Translations under genes and position numbers: made by a program
Part shown: positions 1-7,543 of the stretch, piece by piece
Numbering within the stretch: the stretch's first letter is position 1
Layout: every line of letters begins with the position of its first letter
From: a virus
Direction: 5' to 3' (one strand)
Length of the DNA: 31,192 bases
Virus record (IMG/VR): IMGVR_UViG_3300037042_002661
Location: 1 to 31,192 of that record
Notes under the pieces: generated by a model
The model's database searches: none
Seen by the model: the letters and a program-made list of their open reading frames with translations, nothing else
Told to the model about the DNA's origin: nothing

Positions 1-1
1 T

Positions 2-88
2 GACTATGGCAATGGCTATGGCGATGGCTCTGGCAAGGGCTCTGGCAAGGGCTATGGCTTTGGCAATGGCTCTGGCAATTGTGACTAA
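2..88 (+). CDS. Glycine-repeat (X-Gly)n protein, 3' end only
   Basis: The reading frame is open from the window edge and ends at a TAA at 86-88. It encodes alternating Gly (always GGC) and D/Y/N/S/K/F, then a C-terminal N-C-D. It is the tail of a gene of the same kind as the two complete copies at 30485-30760 and 30810-31115. The start of a third copy lies at 31165-31192, so the two window ends probably belong to one gene cut by the contig break. Simply joining the ends puts the frame out of register, so some repeat sequence is probably missing. Function unknown. Confidence 0.6.
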   Translation, partial: DYGNGYGDGSGKGSGKGYGFGNGSGNCD

Positions 89-95
89 TTACTGT

Positions 96-126
96 CATGT
101 CTAAAATGTTATAATTTTTAGACATG
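96..126. promoter_or_regulatory. Perfect 11-bp inverted repeat with a TATAAT in its loop
   Basis: The arms catgtctaaaa (96-106) and ttttagacatg (116-126) are perfect reverse complements around a 9-nt loop that contains TATAAT (110-115). It lies between the end of the glycine-repeat array and the first gene of the spanin/replication block. A consensus -10 centred in a dyad suggests a repressible promoter, but no good -35 stands 17 bp upstream. A weak transcript-end hairpin is the alternative, because a short T-run follows. Confidence 0.4.
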
Positions 127-147
127 ATAATTTTTGGAGATAAATAT

Positions 148-249
148 ATGTATAATTTACAAGACAACCCATTTATGCAAATGTACATTCAGTGGACAAC
201 ATGGAACGAGATAATGTTAGAATTTTGGAGAATGCATTATAATGATTAA
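148..249 (+). CDS. Small hypothetical protein (33 aa)
   Basis: A 33-codon frame begins at an ATG preceded by TTTGGAGA at good spacing. Its last 8 nt overlap the start of the i-spanin gene. The peptide is rich in Trp, Met and aromatic residues (for example QWTTWNEIMLEFWRMHY) and amphipathic, without a clear membrane segment. Ribosome site, overlap and position at the head of the block support translation. It may couple translation of the spanin gene, whose own ribosome site lies inside it. No family recognised. Confidence 0.55.
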   Translation: MYNLQDNPFMQMYIQWTTWNEIMLEFWRMHYND

Positions 250-559
250 AATATATAGTATAGTAGCAATTGTGGCCGCATTAGTTACTTGGTCGTTTGG
301 TATATATCGAGTAGCATATAATAATGCTGAAGCAACGTATATTAAACAAAATAATGAGAAGTTGATTATACAAAATAAAATGCAACAAAAAAGTGAAATA
401 CAAAAAGATAGCATAGAATCGTCTACAGTACATTACAATTCTAAGGTAGATACAAACACATCAACTATTATAAAATATGTAACCAAGGTCGTTAAAACGC
501 CAGCAAATTGCATATATAATGAAAGTGCTATCAATTTAATTAATGGAGAATTAAAATGA
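242..559 (+). CDS. Rz: Rz-like inner-membrane spanin (i-spanin)
   Basis: A 105-residue protein with an N-terminal hydrophobic segment (about residues 4-24) that fits a signal anchor, followed by a polar, Gln/Lys/Glu-rich region likely to form a periplasmic coiled coil. This layout matches phage Rz proteins, which span from the inner membrane to an outer-membrane partner and disrupt the outer membrane at the end of lysis. The assignment rests on layout and on the next gene, a small lipoprotein overlapping by 4 nt (ATGA). Rz proteins are too divergent for sequence alone to decide. Unlike lambda, the endolysin is not adjacent; it lies 5.5 kb downstream. Confidence 0.65.
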   Translation: MIKIYSIVAIVAALVTWSFGIYRVAYNNAEATYIKQNNEKLIIQNKMQQKSEIQKDSIESSTVHYNSKVDTNTSTIIKYVTKVVKTPANCIYNESAINLINGELK

Positions 560-816
560 AAATATTAATAATCTTATTATGCTTAACTGGTTGTAGCACT
601 ACTCAATATGTACCGATGTATATTATGCCAAAACCTCCGCCCATTTTATTAATTGAATGCGAGCCGGCAACATTATTAACTACGGGAGATATGCAAGATA
701 TTGCCAGTGTTATGATTATTAATGCTGGAAAATATAAGAAATGTAAAAACAATAATCATCAGTGGATAAATTGGTATAACGGACAACAAAAAATAATTAA
801 TGGAGAAAAAAAATGA
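556..816 (+). CDS. Rz1: Rz1-like outer-membrane lipoprotein spanin (o-spanin)
   Basis: An 86-residue protein with a lipoprotein signal peptide: a short basic start, a hydrophobic core, and the lipobox L-T-G-C with the lipidated Cys at residue 13. A proline-rich stretch (PKPPP) follows, typical of o-spanins. The mature protein would be about 74 residues, anchored in the outer membrane and pairing with the i-spanin encoded just upstream. The gene overlaps its partner by only 4 nt rather than being nested in it. Two further Cys residues (35 and 63) could form a disulphide. Confidence 0.7.
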   Translation: MKILIILLCLTGCSTTQYVPMYIMPKPPPILLIECEPATLLTTGDMQDIASVMIINAGKYKKCKNNNHQWINWYNGQQKIINGEKK

Positions 817-1154
817 AAATAAATATAGTTAAAGATGGATACTACCTAATAACAACAGCATGTGGAATATTTAAAGGTAAAATAATAGATTTTAATAATG
901 ATTACACCATGTTTATCATGGAAACAGAAAAGAAAGATATATTATTAATAAAAGATTATATAACAGTATCTGAATGTAAAAAGAAAGACTTATTTCTCGT
1001 AGGATATTTAAATATGAAAGATGCAACAAAAATAACTAATATTACTGGAGCGAGAATATTTTATAAATTTATTAATGATAAAAAAATAAAAATAAGGGTA
1101 TATAATGGTAGGAAATACTACAACAGAGATGATATTATAAATGCATTAACATAA
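813..1154 (+). CDS. Hypothetical protein with C-terminal excisionase/MerR-like helix-turn-helix
   Basis: A 113-residue protein whose start overlaps the spanin stop by 4 nt behind GGAG. Residues 1-60 are beta-rich and look like a small barrel. Residues 66-113 read like the winged helix of excisionases and phage Nu1-type proteins: a helix starting MKDATKITNITG, a second helix, a basic turn, then GRKYYNRDDIINAL. It may bind DNA as a regulator or help the replication initiator next door. The fold match is by eye, and the first domain is unassigned. Confidence 0.5.
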   Translation: MKINIVKDGYYLITTACGIFKGKIIDFNNDYTMFIMETEKKDILLIKDYITVSECKKKDLFLVGYLNMKDATKITNITGARIFYKFINDKKIKIRVYNGRKYYNRDDIINALT

Positions 1155-1164
1155 GGTATAAATC

Positions 1165-1752
1165 ATGTATATTTTTAAATATGAAAGTTTAGTAAAAGCG
1201 AAATTGTATATGACTACTAGAGAGTTTAATATATTAAATTATTTAAGTGCAAATAAACATGTTGCATACCAATGCGATATGGCAGATATAACGGGTAATG
1301 CAAATGTTAAAAAAACTGTTGTTGATGGATTAAATAAATTTAAAGATAATAATATATTAGATTTTTCATATAAAAATGGAACTATTGAATATGAAATATT
1401 ACATAAGGGAGATAGATATATACAGTATGACCACCGCGTATGGAACGATATATTTATGGGGAGAGTAGCAGAAATACAAAAGCTCTGTATGTTTGGAGGG
1501 ATAACAACCCATATAATATCATTACAAGAATTGATTGAAATTTTTAAAATGTCAAGTAGTACAATTATTGAATATATAAGAAGAAATCAATTAAATGCTT
1601 TAAAACCAAACGGAAGAGTAGTAGAGGGAATACGGCTAGAGTGGGATATTAAACATAACATAGACATTGAAGTACCAAAAGAAAAAAAACTTACTTTTAA
1701 TAATAACGGAGAGATGCGACAATTAACTTCAGATGATTTTACTTGGGAGTAA
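1165..1752 (+). CDS. Putative winged-helix replication initiator or helicase loader
   Basis: A 195-residue protein with two candidate helix-turn-helix regions, about residues 17-70 (MTTREFNILNYL..., ending in a short beta hairpin) and about residues 118-150 (ISLQELIEIFKMSSSTIIEYI). The acidic C-terminal tail is probably flexible. Its place directly before a DnaB/RecA-like ATPase and a Toprim primase resembles lambda-O-type initiators or DnaD-like loaders in other phages. That role is inferred from context; no diagnostic motif is visible. The ribosome site is AAGGT. Confidence 0.45.
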   Translation: MYIFKYESLVKAKLYMTTREFNILNYLSANKHVAYQCDMADITGNANVKKTVVDGLNKFKDNNILDFSYKNGTIEYEILHKGDRYIQYDHRVWNDIFMGRVAEIQKLCMFGGITTHIISLQELIEIFKMSSSTIIEYIRRNQLNALKPNGRVVEGIRLEWDIKHNIDIEVPKEKKLTFNNNGEMRQLTSDDFTWE

Positions 1753-1757
1753 AGCAT

Positions 1758-2681
1758 ATGATATTGGAAAATAAAACAATTGCTATTACTTTACAGCAAT
1801 GCCAAGATATAGTAAATAACGCTTTACCATTAATTAAAACGGGGATACCATTATTAGATGAGAAACTCGGAGGGGGTGCAGAACCAGAGGATTTTATTGT
1901 AATTGGTGCACATACTGGAGTAGGGAAATCATGGATTAGTTACAAGATAGCAGTAAATATGGCGAACGCAGGGCATAAAATACTATATATAGAAACAGAG
2001 AATAAAGATAAAACAATATCAGAAAGATTATTAATGATGGGTTATAAAGATAATGGTAATTTTATTTTACATACCAATAAATATATTGACCCACAAGGAT
2101 GCTTAAATTTAATAGAAAAAGTAAACCCAGATGTAATATTTATAGATGTGTTTAGTGGTTTATTCTCAGAGGTAGAACAATTCCAAATGAATAAGGCATA
2201 TACATCAACTATTAAATATTTTAAAGCTACTAAGAAAATAATATTTATTACAGAACAAGTTATAAAAGAACAGAACAAAAATAAATTAGAAAGACCAACC
2301 ATCGATAGCATAGCAGGGGTTAAAGCAATAACTAGACTAGCGGAGAAAGTCATTGTACTGTGGAAACCGATACATGCATTGCAATTTAGTGATGACGATG
2401 AGCAATTAGCATGGGGATTAATTAAAAAAGCAGTTGAGATTAGAGTTGTTAAATGTAGAGTTAGATCTGATAATTCACATAAGCCCATTGTATTGCATTT
2501 TAATGATGGAATATATAGACAACTAGATATAATGGAAAAACAAGTATATGTAAAATTGGTATTGAATTATCAAACCCCACAAGTTAAAGAGGGACAACAA
2601 CAAAAACAACAAAAACAAAATGGTATTATTCCATTACATAAAGCTAAACAACATATTGAAAGATATAAGAAAGAAGATTAA
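1758..2681 (+). CDS. DnaB/RecA-like replicative helicase ATPase
   Basis: A 307-residue RecA-fold ATPase. Walker A is GAHTGVGKS at about residues 50-58, and the strand VIFID ending at residue 130 is Walker B. The opening TGIPLLDEKLGGG is typical of DnaB C-terminal and RepA-type hexameric helicases. The DnaB N-terminal domain is absent, as in many phage and plasmid versions. The C-terminus is Gln/Lys-rich. I chose the ATG at 1758 over an upstream TTG because GGGAG stands just before it. It probably unwinds the origin and works with the neighbouring primase. Confidence 0.8.
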   Translation: MILENKTIAITLQQCQDIVNNALPLIKTGIPLLDEKLGGGAEPEDFIVIGAHTGVGKSWISYKIAVNMANAGHKILYIETENKDKTISERLLMMGYKDNGNFILHTNKYIDPQGCLNLIEKVNPDVIFIDVFSGLFSEVEQFQMNKAYTSTIKYFKATKKIIFITEQVIKEQNKNKLERPTIDSIAGVKAITRLAEKVIVLWKPIHALQFSDDDEQLAWGLIKKAVEIRVVKCRVRSDNSHKPIVLHFNDGIYRQLDIMEKQVYVKLVLNYQTPQVKEGQQQKQQKQNGIIPLHKAKQHIERYKKED

Positions 2682-2683
2682 TT

Positions 2684-3445
2684 ATGTATGAAAATGAACT
2701 AGCCTCAGTTGGATTAATATATAACGGAAAAAATAAACATAATAAATGGAATTCATGTGGAACTGAGGATAAACCAAAAAGCAAAAACGGTAGGTACTAT
2801 ATTACAGATAAAGTAATTTTTTATTATAATTGGCGATTAGGAACAAAAGGATCTATATATATTGGATACACAAAATTATATTGTAATTTTAAAATTCCAG
2901 AACTCCCAGAAGTTATACTAAAACCAATAAAAATATATTATAATAAATGCAACTATCATTCTTATTTAGATCGTAAACAATGTATATATACTGAAAACAT
3001 TTATAAAAATAATGATACATTAATAATACCATTATATAAAACAGATGGCTTAATATACTCAATACAATATATAACTAAAGATGGGAATAAGTTTTTTTCT
3101 AAAGATAAGTCATCTAAAGGATTGTTTCATAGACTAACTAAATATAGTGAAAGTAATACAGTATTATTATGTGAGGGATACGCAACAGGCAATGCTATAC
3201 ACCAATGCACAGACCTAGACGTGTATTGTTGTATGAGCTTAGCTAATATATGGAATGTATACCGAGAATTAAAAGAATATTGTAATCCAATTATTGTTAA
3301 AGATAATGATGCTAAAGGTAGAAGTATTCCAATAATTGGGTTTACGGTCGGGAATGACGGTGAAGATTTTAACGATTATTTTATAAGGGTAGGTAAATGT
3401 CAAGCAACAACTATATTGCAAGACCGCATCAAGAAAATGGGTTAA
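2684..3445 (+). CDS. Toprim-domain primase
   Basis: A 253-residue protein ending in a Toprim domain. The first motif is CEGYATG with the catalytic Glu at about residue 164; the second is VKDNDAKG with Asp 207 and 209. A later GEDFNDYF is common in phage and plasmid primases of this type. The N-terminal 130 residues should hold the rest of the catalytic core. No N-terminal zinc finger of the DnaG type is obvious. The gene starts 2 nt after the helicase stop, and its last 49 nt overlap the next gene. Confidence 0.75.
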   Translation: MYENELASVGLIYNGKNKHNKWNSCGTEDKPKSKNGRYYITDKVIFYYNWRLGTKGSIYIGYTKLYCNFKIPELPEVILKPIKIYYNKCNYHSYLDRKQCIYTENIYKNNDTLIIPLYKTDGLIYSIQYITKDGNKFFSKDKSSKGLFHRLTKYSESNTVLLCEGYATGNAIHQCTDLDVYCCMSLANIWNVYRELKEYCNPIIVKDNDAKGRSIPIIGFTVGNDGEDFNDYFIRVGKCQATTILQDRIKKMG

Positions 3446-5010
3446 ATATATGTAAGAATGCACCAGAGAAAAGGTTTATAATCGAGGGGGCAACCGGTTC
3501 AGGGAAAAACAAATTAATTCAAACAGTAGCAGAGCATTACGGTAACGTATTATTATTAACTGATAGAGTAAGTGTTATAGACCAACTAAAAGATGAACAA
3601 ATAGTATTTGGTTTAAATTATGATATATTTACATCACAGAAAATTACAAGAAATTTATTAATATTAAAGAAATATGATATAGTATTAATAGATGAATGCC
3701 ATACTATTTTTACCAATGTATTAAAGTATATCAAAGATAATGACATAAAATTAATAGGGTTTACAGCAACAGCTACTAAATCAGCTCTATTAATTTATTA
3801 TGAGAAAGTATATAACATAGCAACATATAACCAAATGAAAGAACTAGGTTATTTAGTAGGTATAGATTTTTATAGTACAAATGCAATAACAACGAATGAT
3901 ATTAATTTCACATCAACTGGATCTATTACAAATGAAAGTATGGAGAAAATAGAAGATAGGTTATATTCTATAAAAGCAAATTTAGTACAAGATTATAAAG
4001 ATAAAGAAAATAATAATAGTGGGATAATATTATGCCCTAGTATAAAATCGGCACAAGAAATAAAATCAGAATTTATTGATGCAGGTATATCATGTGCCAC
4101 TTATTTAAGTGATGATACTATGACATATAACGAAAAACGCCAAGTATTAAATTTTTTTAGAATAGGAGCATTAAAGATATTAGTATCAGTGGATGCATTA
4201 TCTAAAGGGTTTGATGCACCAATATCGGGGTTCATGATGGATTGTCGCCCACGGTCGTTTAAACATGGGTTAGACGGGTTTATACAGTCGGTAGGTAGAA
4301 ATGTAAGGATAATGGAAAATAAACCAACAGCACGTGTTTATGACTATGTAAACAACTGTGCTAAGTTTATGGATAGATATGCTATACATTGTGAGCATGG
4401 CGGTGAAGCAATAATAAATAAGAATTTTAAAATACATAAATGCGAAAATTGTAAAGCAGAGTATGACTCTAAACCACCAACAATATGTAGACAATGTAAA
4501 AATTTTAGCCAGCAATTTGTAGAGTGTATATCATGTAGACATATGAATAATGTTAGAGCATTAACATGCTTTAAATGTAATTATAAATTTGATATGAAAT
4601 GCCCACACTGCGCTAACGATACGTCTTATTTAGTTAGTACATGTATTCATTGCTTAAAGACATTAGATAGTCAAGAGCGCAAACGTATTGAAATAAGTAT
4701 AATTCAAAATGAAATAGAATTAAAGAAAATTATTAAACCTAAAGCTACATCAATTTGGGGTATGGCAAATGATGAAAGTTATAAATGCTTTGCGTCTACT
4801 ATTAAATATAAAATAGAATATGAAAATAAAAAATATAAAAATCCAGTTTTTTACGCTTATTATCTTTGGGAGGAGTATACAAAATGTAAAATACCATCAA
4901 ATAAACTTGCATTTATTTATTCAAATGCAAAACCAGAATTATATATTGATTGTGTAAATTTTATTAAAAAGAAAGGTAAGCAATATTATGACAACAAGAA
5001 GGGAAGTTGA
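3397..5010 (+). CDS. SF2 DEAD/DEAH-type helicase with zinc-ribbon insert
   Basis: A 537-residue superfamily 2 helicase. Visible motifs are Walker A GATGSGKN (31-38), DECH (99-102), TAT (123-125) and, in the second RecA domain, QSVGRNVR (motif VI). After the helicase core come six C-x2-C knuckles (CENC, CRQC, CISC, CFKC, CPHC, CIHC), enough for about three zinc ribbons, then a C-terminal helical domain. Asn replaces the usual Thr/Ser after the Walker A Lys, which is unusual. The start overlaps the primase by 49 nt; the end overlaps the nuclease by 23 nt. Role in replication or repair inferred from position. Confidence 0.8.
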   Translation: MSSNNYIARPHQENGLNICKNAPEKRFIIEGATGSGKNKLIQTVAEHYGNVLLLTDRVSVIDQLKDEQIVFGLNYDIFTSQKITRNLLILKKYDIVLIDECHTIFTNVLKYIKDNDIKLIGFTATATKSALLIYYEKVYNIATYNQMKELGYLVGIDFYSTNAITTNDINFTSTGSITNESMEKIEDRLYSIKANLVQDYKDKENNNSGIILCPSIKSAQEIKSEFIDAGISCATYLSDDTMTYNEKRQVLNFFRIGALKILVSVDALSKGFDAPISGFMMDCRPRSFKHGLDGFIQSVGRNVRIMENKPTARVYDYVNNCAKFMDRYAIHCEHGGEAIINKNFKIHKCENCKAEYDSKPPTICRQCKNFSQQFVECISCRHMNNVRALTCFKCNYKFDMKCPHCANDTSYLVSTCIHCLKTLDSQERKRIEISIIQNEIELKKIIKPKATSIWGMANDESYKCFASTIKYKIEYENKKYKNPVFYAYYLWEEYTKCKIPSNKLAFIYSNAKPELYIDCVNFIKKKGKQYYDNKKGS

Positions 5011-5356
5011 ACATCAAATAATAGTATTTAGATGGGCTAAACAATATAGAGGTAAAAATTACGAATGGTTAAAATTATTGCATTCAAGCGGTAACGGTAT
5101 AAATAGTAGTGGTAAACATATTATTATTGCTAAATTATCTGGATTATTAGATGGTATCCCAGATATTCACTTGCCAATTAGCAATGGAAAATATAGTTCA
5201 TTATATATAGAATTAAAATCACACGCAGGAATAGAACAATTAGAGCAAAAAGAAATGGTATCATTATTAAACAGCTTTGGTAATTATGCATGTTTTTGTT
5301 ATGGTGCTGCAATTGCACAAGAAACAATTATAAAATATTTAAATGGGGAATTATGA
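4988..5356 (+). CDS. VRR-NUC family nuclease
   Basis: A 122-residue stand-alone VRR-NUC domain of the PD-(D/E)xK fold. Key elements are Glu 8 in the first helix, G-I-P-D at 56-59, I-E-L-K at 74-77 and Q-x2-Q at 84-87, in the expected order. Phage VRR-NUC proteins commonly sit next to SF2 helicases and primases and are thought to cut branched or flap DNA. The start has an AAAGG site inside the helicase gene, and the stop overlaps the next start as ATGA. Confidence 0.8.
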   Translation: MTTRREVEHQIIVFRWAKQYRGKNYEWLKLLHSSGNGINSSGKHIIIAKLSGLLDGIPDIHLPISNGKYSSLYIELKSHAGIEQLEQKEMVSLLNSFGNYACFCYGAAIAQETIIKYLNGEL

Positions 5357-5859
5357 TGGATTTAATAGAAATGATGAGAAAGGGTAAAAATATACTACCA
5401 TACTTAAATGAAAATAATATAAATACTAGAGATGAATTTTCTGGAAAGTCATTATTAAGCATGGCATCTATATTAACTAATGAAAATATAATAATAAATA
5501 TGATTGAAAAATATAATCTAATAGCTGATGATTATATTACAATTCATACATTATTACTTTATCGTGGGTTCTTTAATGCACTTAAATTATTAATAAATTC
5601 AATGGGTGATATTAATATGTTAGGATATGTTTCAGATACGGATAATCATGCGTTTACATTATCATTTAATTTAAATGATAAATTAATTGAACATGAGAAA
5701 CATTTTCTAAAAGAATATATATCACGTACATCATGTAGTATTAAAATAAATAATAAATATGATGTATTAATTAATGTAACATATCATTCAAAATATGATG
5801 ATAAGCATGATTTTAGTTTTTTTAATGTAAATATTTTAAATAAAAAGGATATACGATAA
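5353..5859 (+). CDS. Hypothetical protein, possible degenerate ankyrin-like repeats
   Basis: A 168-residue protein. The ATG at 5353 is preferred because GGGGAA precedes it and it overlaps the nuclease stop as ATGA. Residues about 30-90 contain paired helices (GKSLLSMASILTNENI, then ALKLLINSMGDINMLG) reminiscent of weak ankyrin repeats. The C-terminal 60 residues are beta-prone and rich in Tyr, His and Asp. I do not recognise a family. It is translationally linked to the replication genes upstream. Confidence 0.6.
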   Translation: MMDLIEMMRKGKNILPYLNENNINTRDEFSGKSLLSMASILTNENIIINMIEKYNLIADDYITIHTLLLYRGFFNALKLLINSMGDINMLGYVSDTDNHAFTLSFNLNDKLIEHEKHFLKEYISRTSCSIKINNKYDVLINVTYHSKYDDKHDFSFFNVNILNKKDIR

Positions 5860-6047
5860 TGGCTAATGTAAAAACACTAGATCAAAGAAAATTTATAAAA
5901 ATGACAAAAGAACAAAAAGAAATACGATCGATTGATATGTTTAATAATCAATATATTTGTTGTAAATATATACTAACAAGAAATATCGGTAAAAATTTTA
6001 TTGACTTATGGTTATCACCATCATGGGAGAAAGATTATGCTAAATAA
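5859..6047 (+). CDS. Small hypothetical protein (62 aa)
   Basis: A basic 62-residue protein whose ATG overlaps the previous stop (TAATG). Its 3' end overlaps the endolysin start by 11 nt. The C-terminal part (KNFIDLWLSPSWEKDY) faintly recalls the FIDWLL segment of the small protein encoded at 20982-21185. No domain recognised. Placement suggests translational coupling to the endolysin. Confidence 0.5.
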   Translation: MANVKTLDQRKFIKMTKEQKEIRSIDMFNNQYICCKYILTRNIGKNFIDLWLSPSWEKDYAK

Positions 6048-6600
6048 AATACAAATAGAAGAAATGATAACTAATGATATTATGGTAAAATATAGTTTTA
6101 CACAAGATGGATTAGCTATGTTCTTAGCACAGTGCGACCATGAAAGTATGGGATTTAATAGAACAGATGAGAACTTAAATTATTCTTCTAAAAGACTATT
6201 ACAAATATTTGGTAAGTATTTTAGAGAAAGTTATGTACAGAGATATGCAAATAAACCAGTTGCTATTGCTAATAAAGTATATGCTAATCGTATGGGTAAT
6301 GGTGATGAATTATCTGGCGATGGGTATAACTACCGAGGCAGAGGATATATACAATTAACCGGTAAAGATAATTATAAAAAATGTGGGGATGATTTAACCA
6401 TAGATTTATTAAATTATCCTAATATTGTTGCTACATCTAAGTATGCATTACTATCATCATTATGGTATTTTAAAGTAAATAAATTAATAAATTGTACAGA
6501 TTGTAGTAAAGTAACTAAAGTAATTAATGGAGGTTTAAATGGACTTACAGAAAGACAATCATTATATAATAATTATAGAGAGGTATTAAAAAATGAGTAG
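6037..6600 (+). CDS. GH19 (chitinase-like) endolysin
   Basis: A 187-residue glycoside hydrolase family 19 domain, the type used by many phages of Gram-negative hosts to cut peptidoglycan glycan strands. Diagnostic features are QCDHES with the likely catalytic Glu at 36, a second acidic site nearby (ENLNYS at 45-50), and the signature GYNYRGRGYIQLTG at about 96-109. No signal peptide is visible, so a holin is needed for release. The ATG at 6037 follows GGGAGA; an upstream in-frame TTG at 6001 lacks such a site. The HNH gene overlaps its end by 8 nt. Confidence 0.88.
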   Translation: MLNKIQIEEMITNDIMVKYSFTQDGLAMFLAQCDHESMGFNRTDENLNYSSKRLLQIFGKYFRESYVQRYANKPVAIANKVYANRMGNGDELSGDGYNYRGRGYIQLTGKDNYKKCGDDLTIDLLNYPNIVATSKYALLSSLWYFKVNKLINCTDCSKVTKVINGGLNGLTERQSLYNNYREVLKNE

Positions 6601-6844
6601 AGATTATAAACAAGAATATGCTAACTACCAAGGAAAGCCTGAACAAATAGCCAATAGAACTAAGCGGAATAGTGCTAGGGCAGAGGCTATGAAAGACGGT
6701 AGAGTATCAAAAGGTGATGGTAAGGATTTAGATCATAAAAAACCATTATCTAAGGGAGGTTCTAACCACAAAAGTAATACTCGTGTAGTTAGCCAATCAA
6801 CAAATAGAAGTTTTGCTAGAAATAGCAAAGGAGGTATTAAATAA
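6593..6844 (+). CDS. Small HNH-type protein
   Basis: An 83-residue, very basic protein. The segment DLDHKKPLSKGGSNHKSNTRVV at 46-67 fits the first half of an HNH motif: D-x-DH, then GG-x-N, then N. A following S-x-TNRSF helix is typical of small phage HNH proteins. The third-His signature is poor, so nuclease activity is uncertain. It starts with a GAGGT site inside the endolysin gene and is the last gene of the rightward arm. Its stop abuts the stop of the convergent holin candidate. Confidence 0.65.
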   Translation: MSRDYKQEYANYQGKPEQIANRTKRNSARAEAMKDGRVSKGDGKDLDHKKPLSKGGSNHKSNTRVVSQSTNRSFARNSKGGIK

Positions 6845-7042
6845 TCATTTCTTAAATTTTATAGCCATCAATAAGCCACATATAACTGTGGCTATTGTAT
6901 CTGCTAATTTTTGACTAGATAAAATATTTTGTAAAAGTTCTTGATTAAATAGCACGCAAAGTAATCCTATTATTCCCACCCATGTTTGCCACTCTTTCAA
7001 TCCAGTATGTAAAAATGTTTTAATTGAGTGAAATTTTTTCAT
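6845..7042 (-). CDS. Holin candidate
   Basis: A 65-residue protein with two hydrophobic segments (about 22-34, VGIIGLLCVLF; about 50-61, TIATVICGLLMAI), a short linker and a Lys-rich end, the layout of small class II holins. I chose the internal ATG at 7042 over one at 7066 because TTGGA precedes it and it avoids overlap with the upstream gene. Position next to the convergent endolysin/HNH genes and at the end of the late arm supports a lysis role. Sequence alone does not prove it. Confidence 0.5.
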   Translation of the reverse strand: MKKFHSIKTFLHTGLKEWQTWVGIIGLLCVLFNQELLQNILSSQKLADTIATVICGLLMAIKFKK

Positions 7043-7047
7043 GATAT

Positions 7048-7431
7048 TTATAATCCAATAATACATGAGTTAGTATTATAAATATTATGAGCACATAATA
7101 TAACCCAATAATATACAAAGCTTAATGATAATAAATCTATAATAAAAAAAATAGTCCATTTTATTGGGTCGTCTGGAATAAATATAAAAGCATTATATGT
7201 ATCAATTGATAAACGATATATTAATAATAATCCCAAAATAAAAAATACCTTATTTTGTATTATTGAACTTATATTACTAGTCAATGCCATAGCAAAAAAT
7301 ATAATCGCTATTACAGCAGTGACTAAACTCATACCAGACCATAACCAAGTTTCATTACGTAATACATACCATCTAATAATACCCCACCAGCAAAACAATC
7401 CATATCCAAATATATTATATATTATTATCAT
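7048..7431 (-). CDS. Multi-pass membrane protein (127 aa)
   Basis: About four predicted membrane helices (residues about 4-22, 32-50, 64-82, 92-114) with few charges between them. AAAGG stands before the ATG. The gene overlaps the short frame upstream by 17 nt and is followed 5 nt later by the holin candidate. A holin, antiholin or superinfection-exclusion role are all possible; no family recognised. Confidence 0.6.
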   Translation of the reverse strand: MIIIYNIFGYGLFCWWGIIRWYVLRNETWLWSGMSLVTAVIAIIFFAMALTSNISSIIQNKVFFILGLLLIYRLSIDTYNAFIFIPDDPIKWTIFFIIDLLSLSFVYYWVILCAHNIYNTNSCIIGL

Positions 7432-7543
7432 TTAAAATTACCTTTCGATTAAAAAGACGAATTGACCATTTTCTAGTTAAAATTATTGGTAATAATATAA
7501 AAAAAGAAAATAACATAATAATATCAACAACAAGATTACTCAT
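7415..7543 (-). CDS. Short single-pass membrane protein (42 aa)
   Basis: This frame fills the gap between two minus-strand genes. It starts inside the 3' end of the upstream gene (8-nt overlap) and ends 17 nt into the downstream gene. The peptide has one hydrophobic segment (about residues 4-22) followed by a basic stretch (TRKWSIRLFNRK), a good single-pass topology with positive inside. The ribosome site is weak, so translation would depend on coupling to the upstream gene. No family recognised. Confidence 0.5.
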   Translation of the reverse strand: MSNLVVDIIMLFSFFILLPIILTRKWSIRLFNRKVILNDNNI

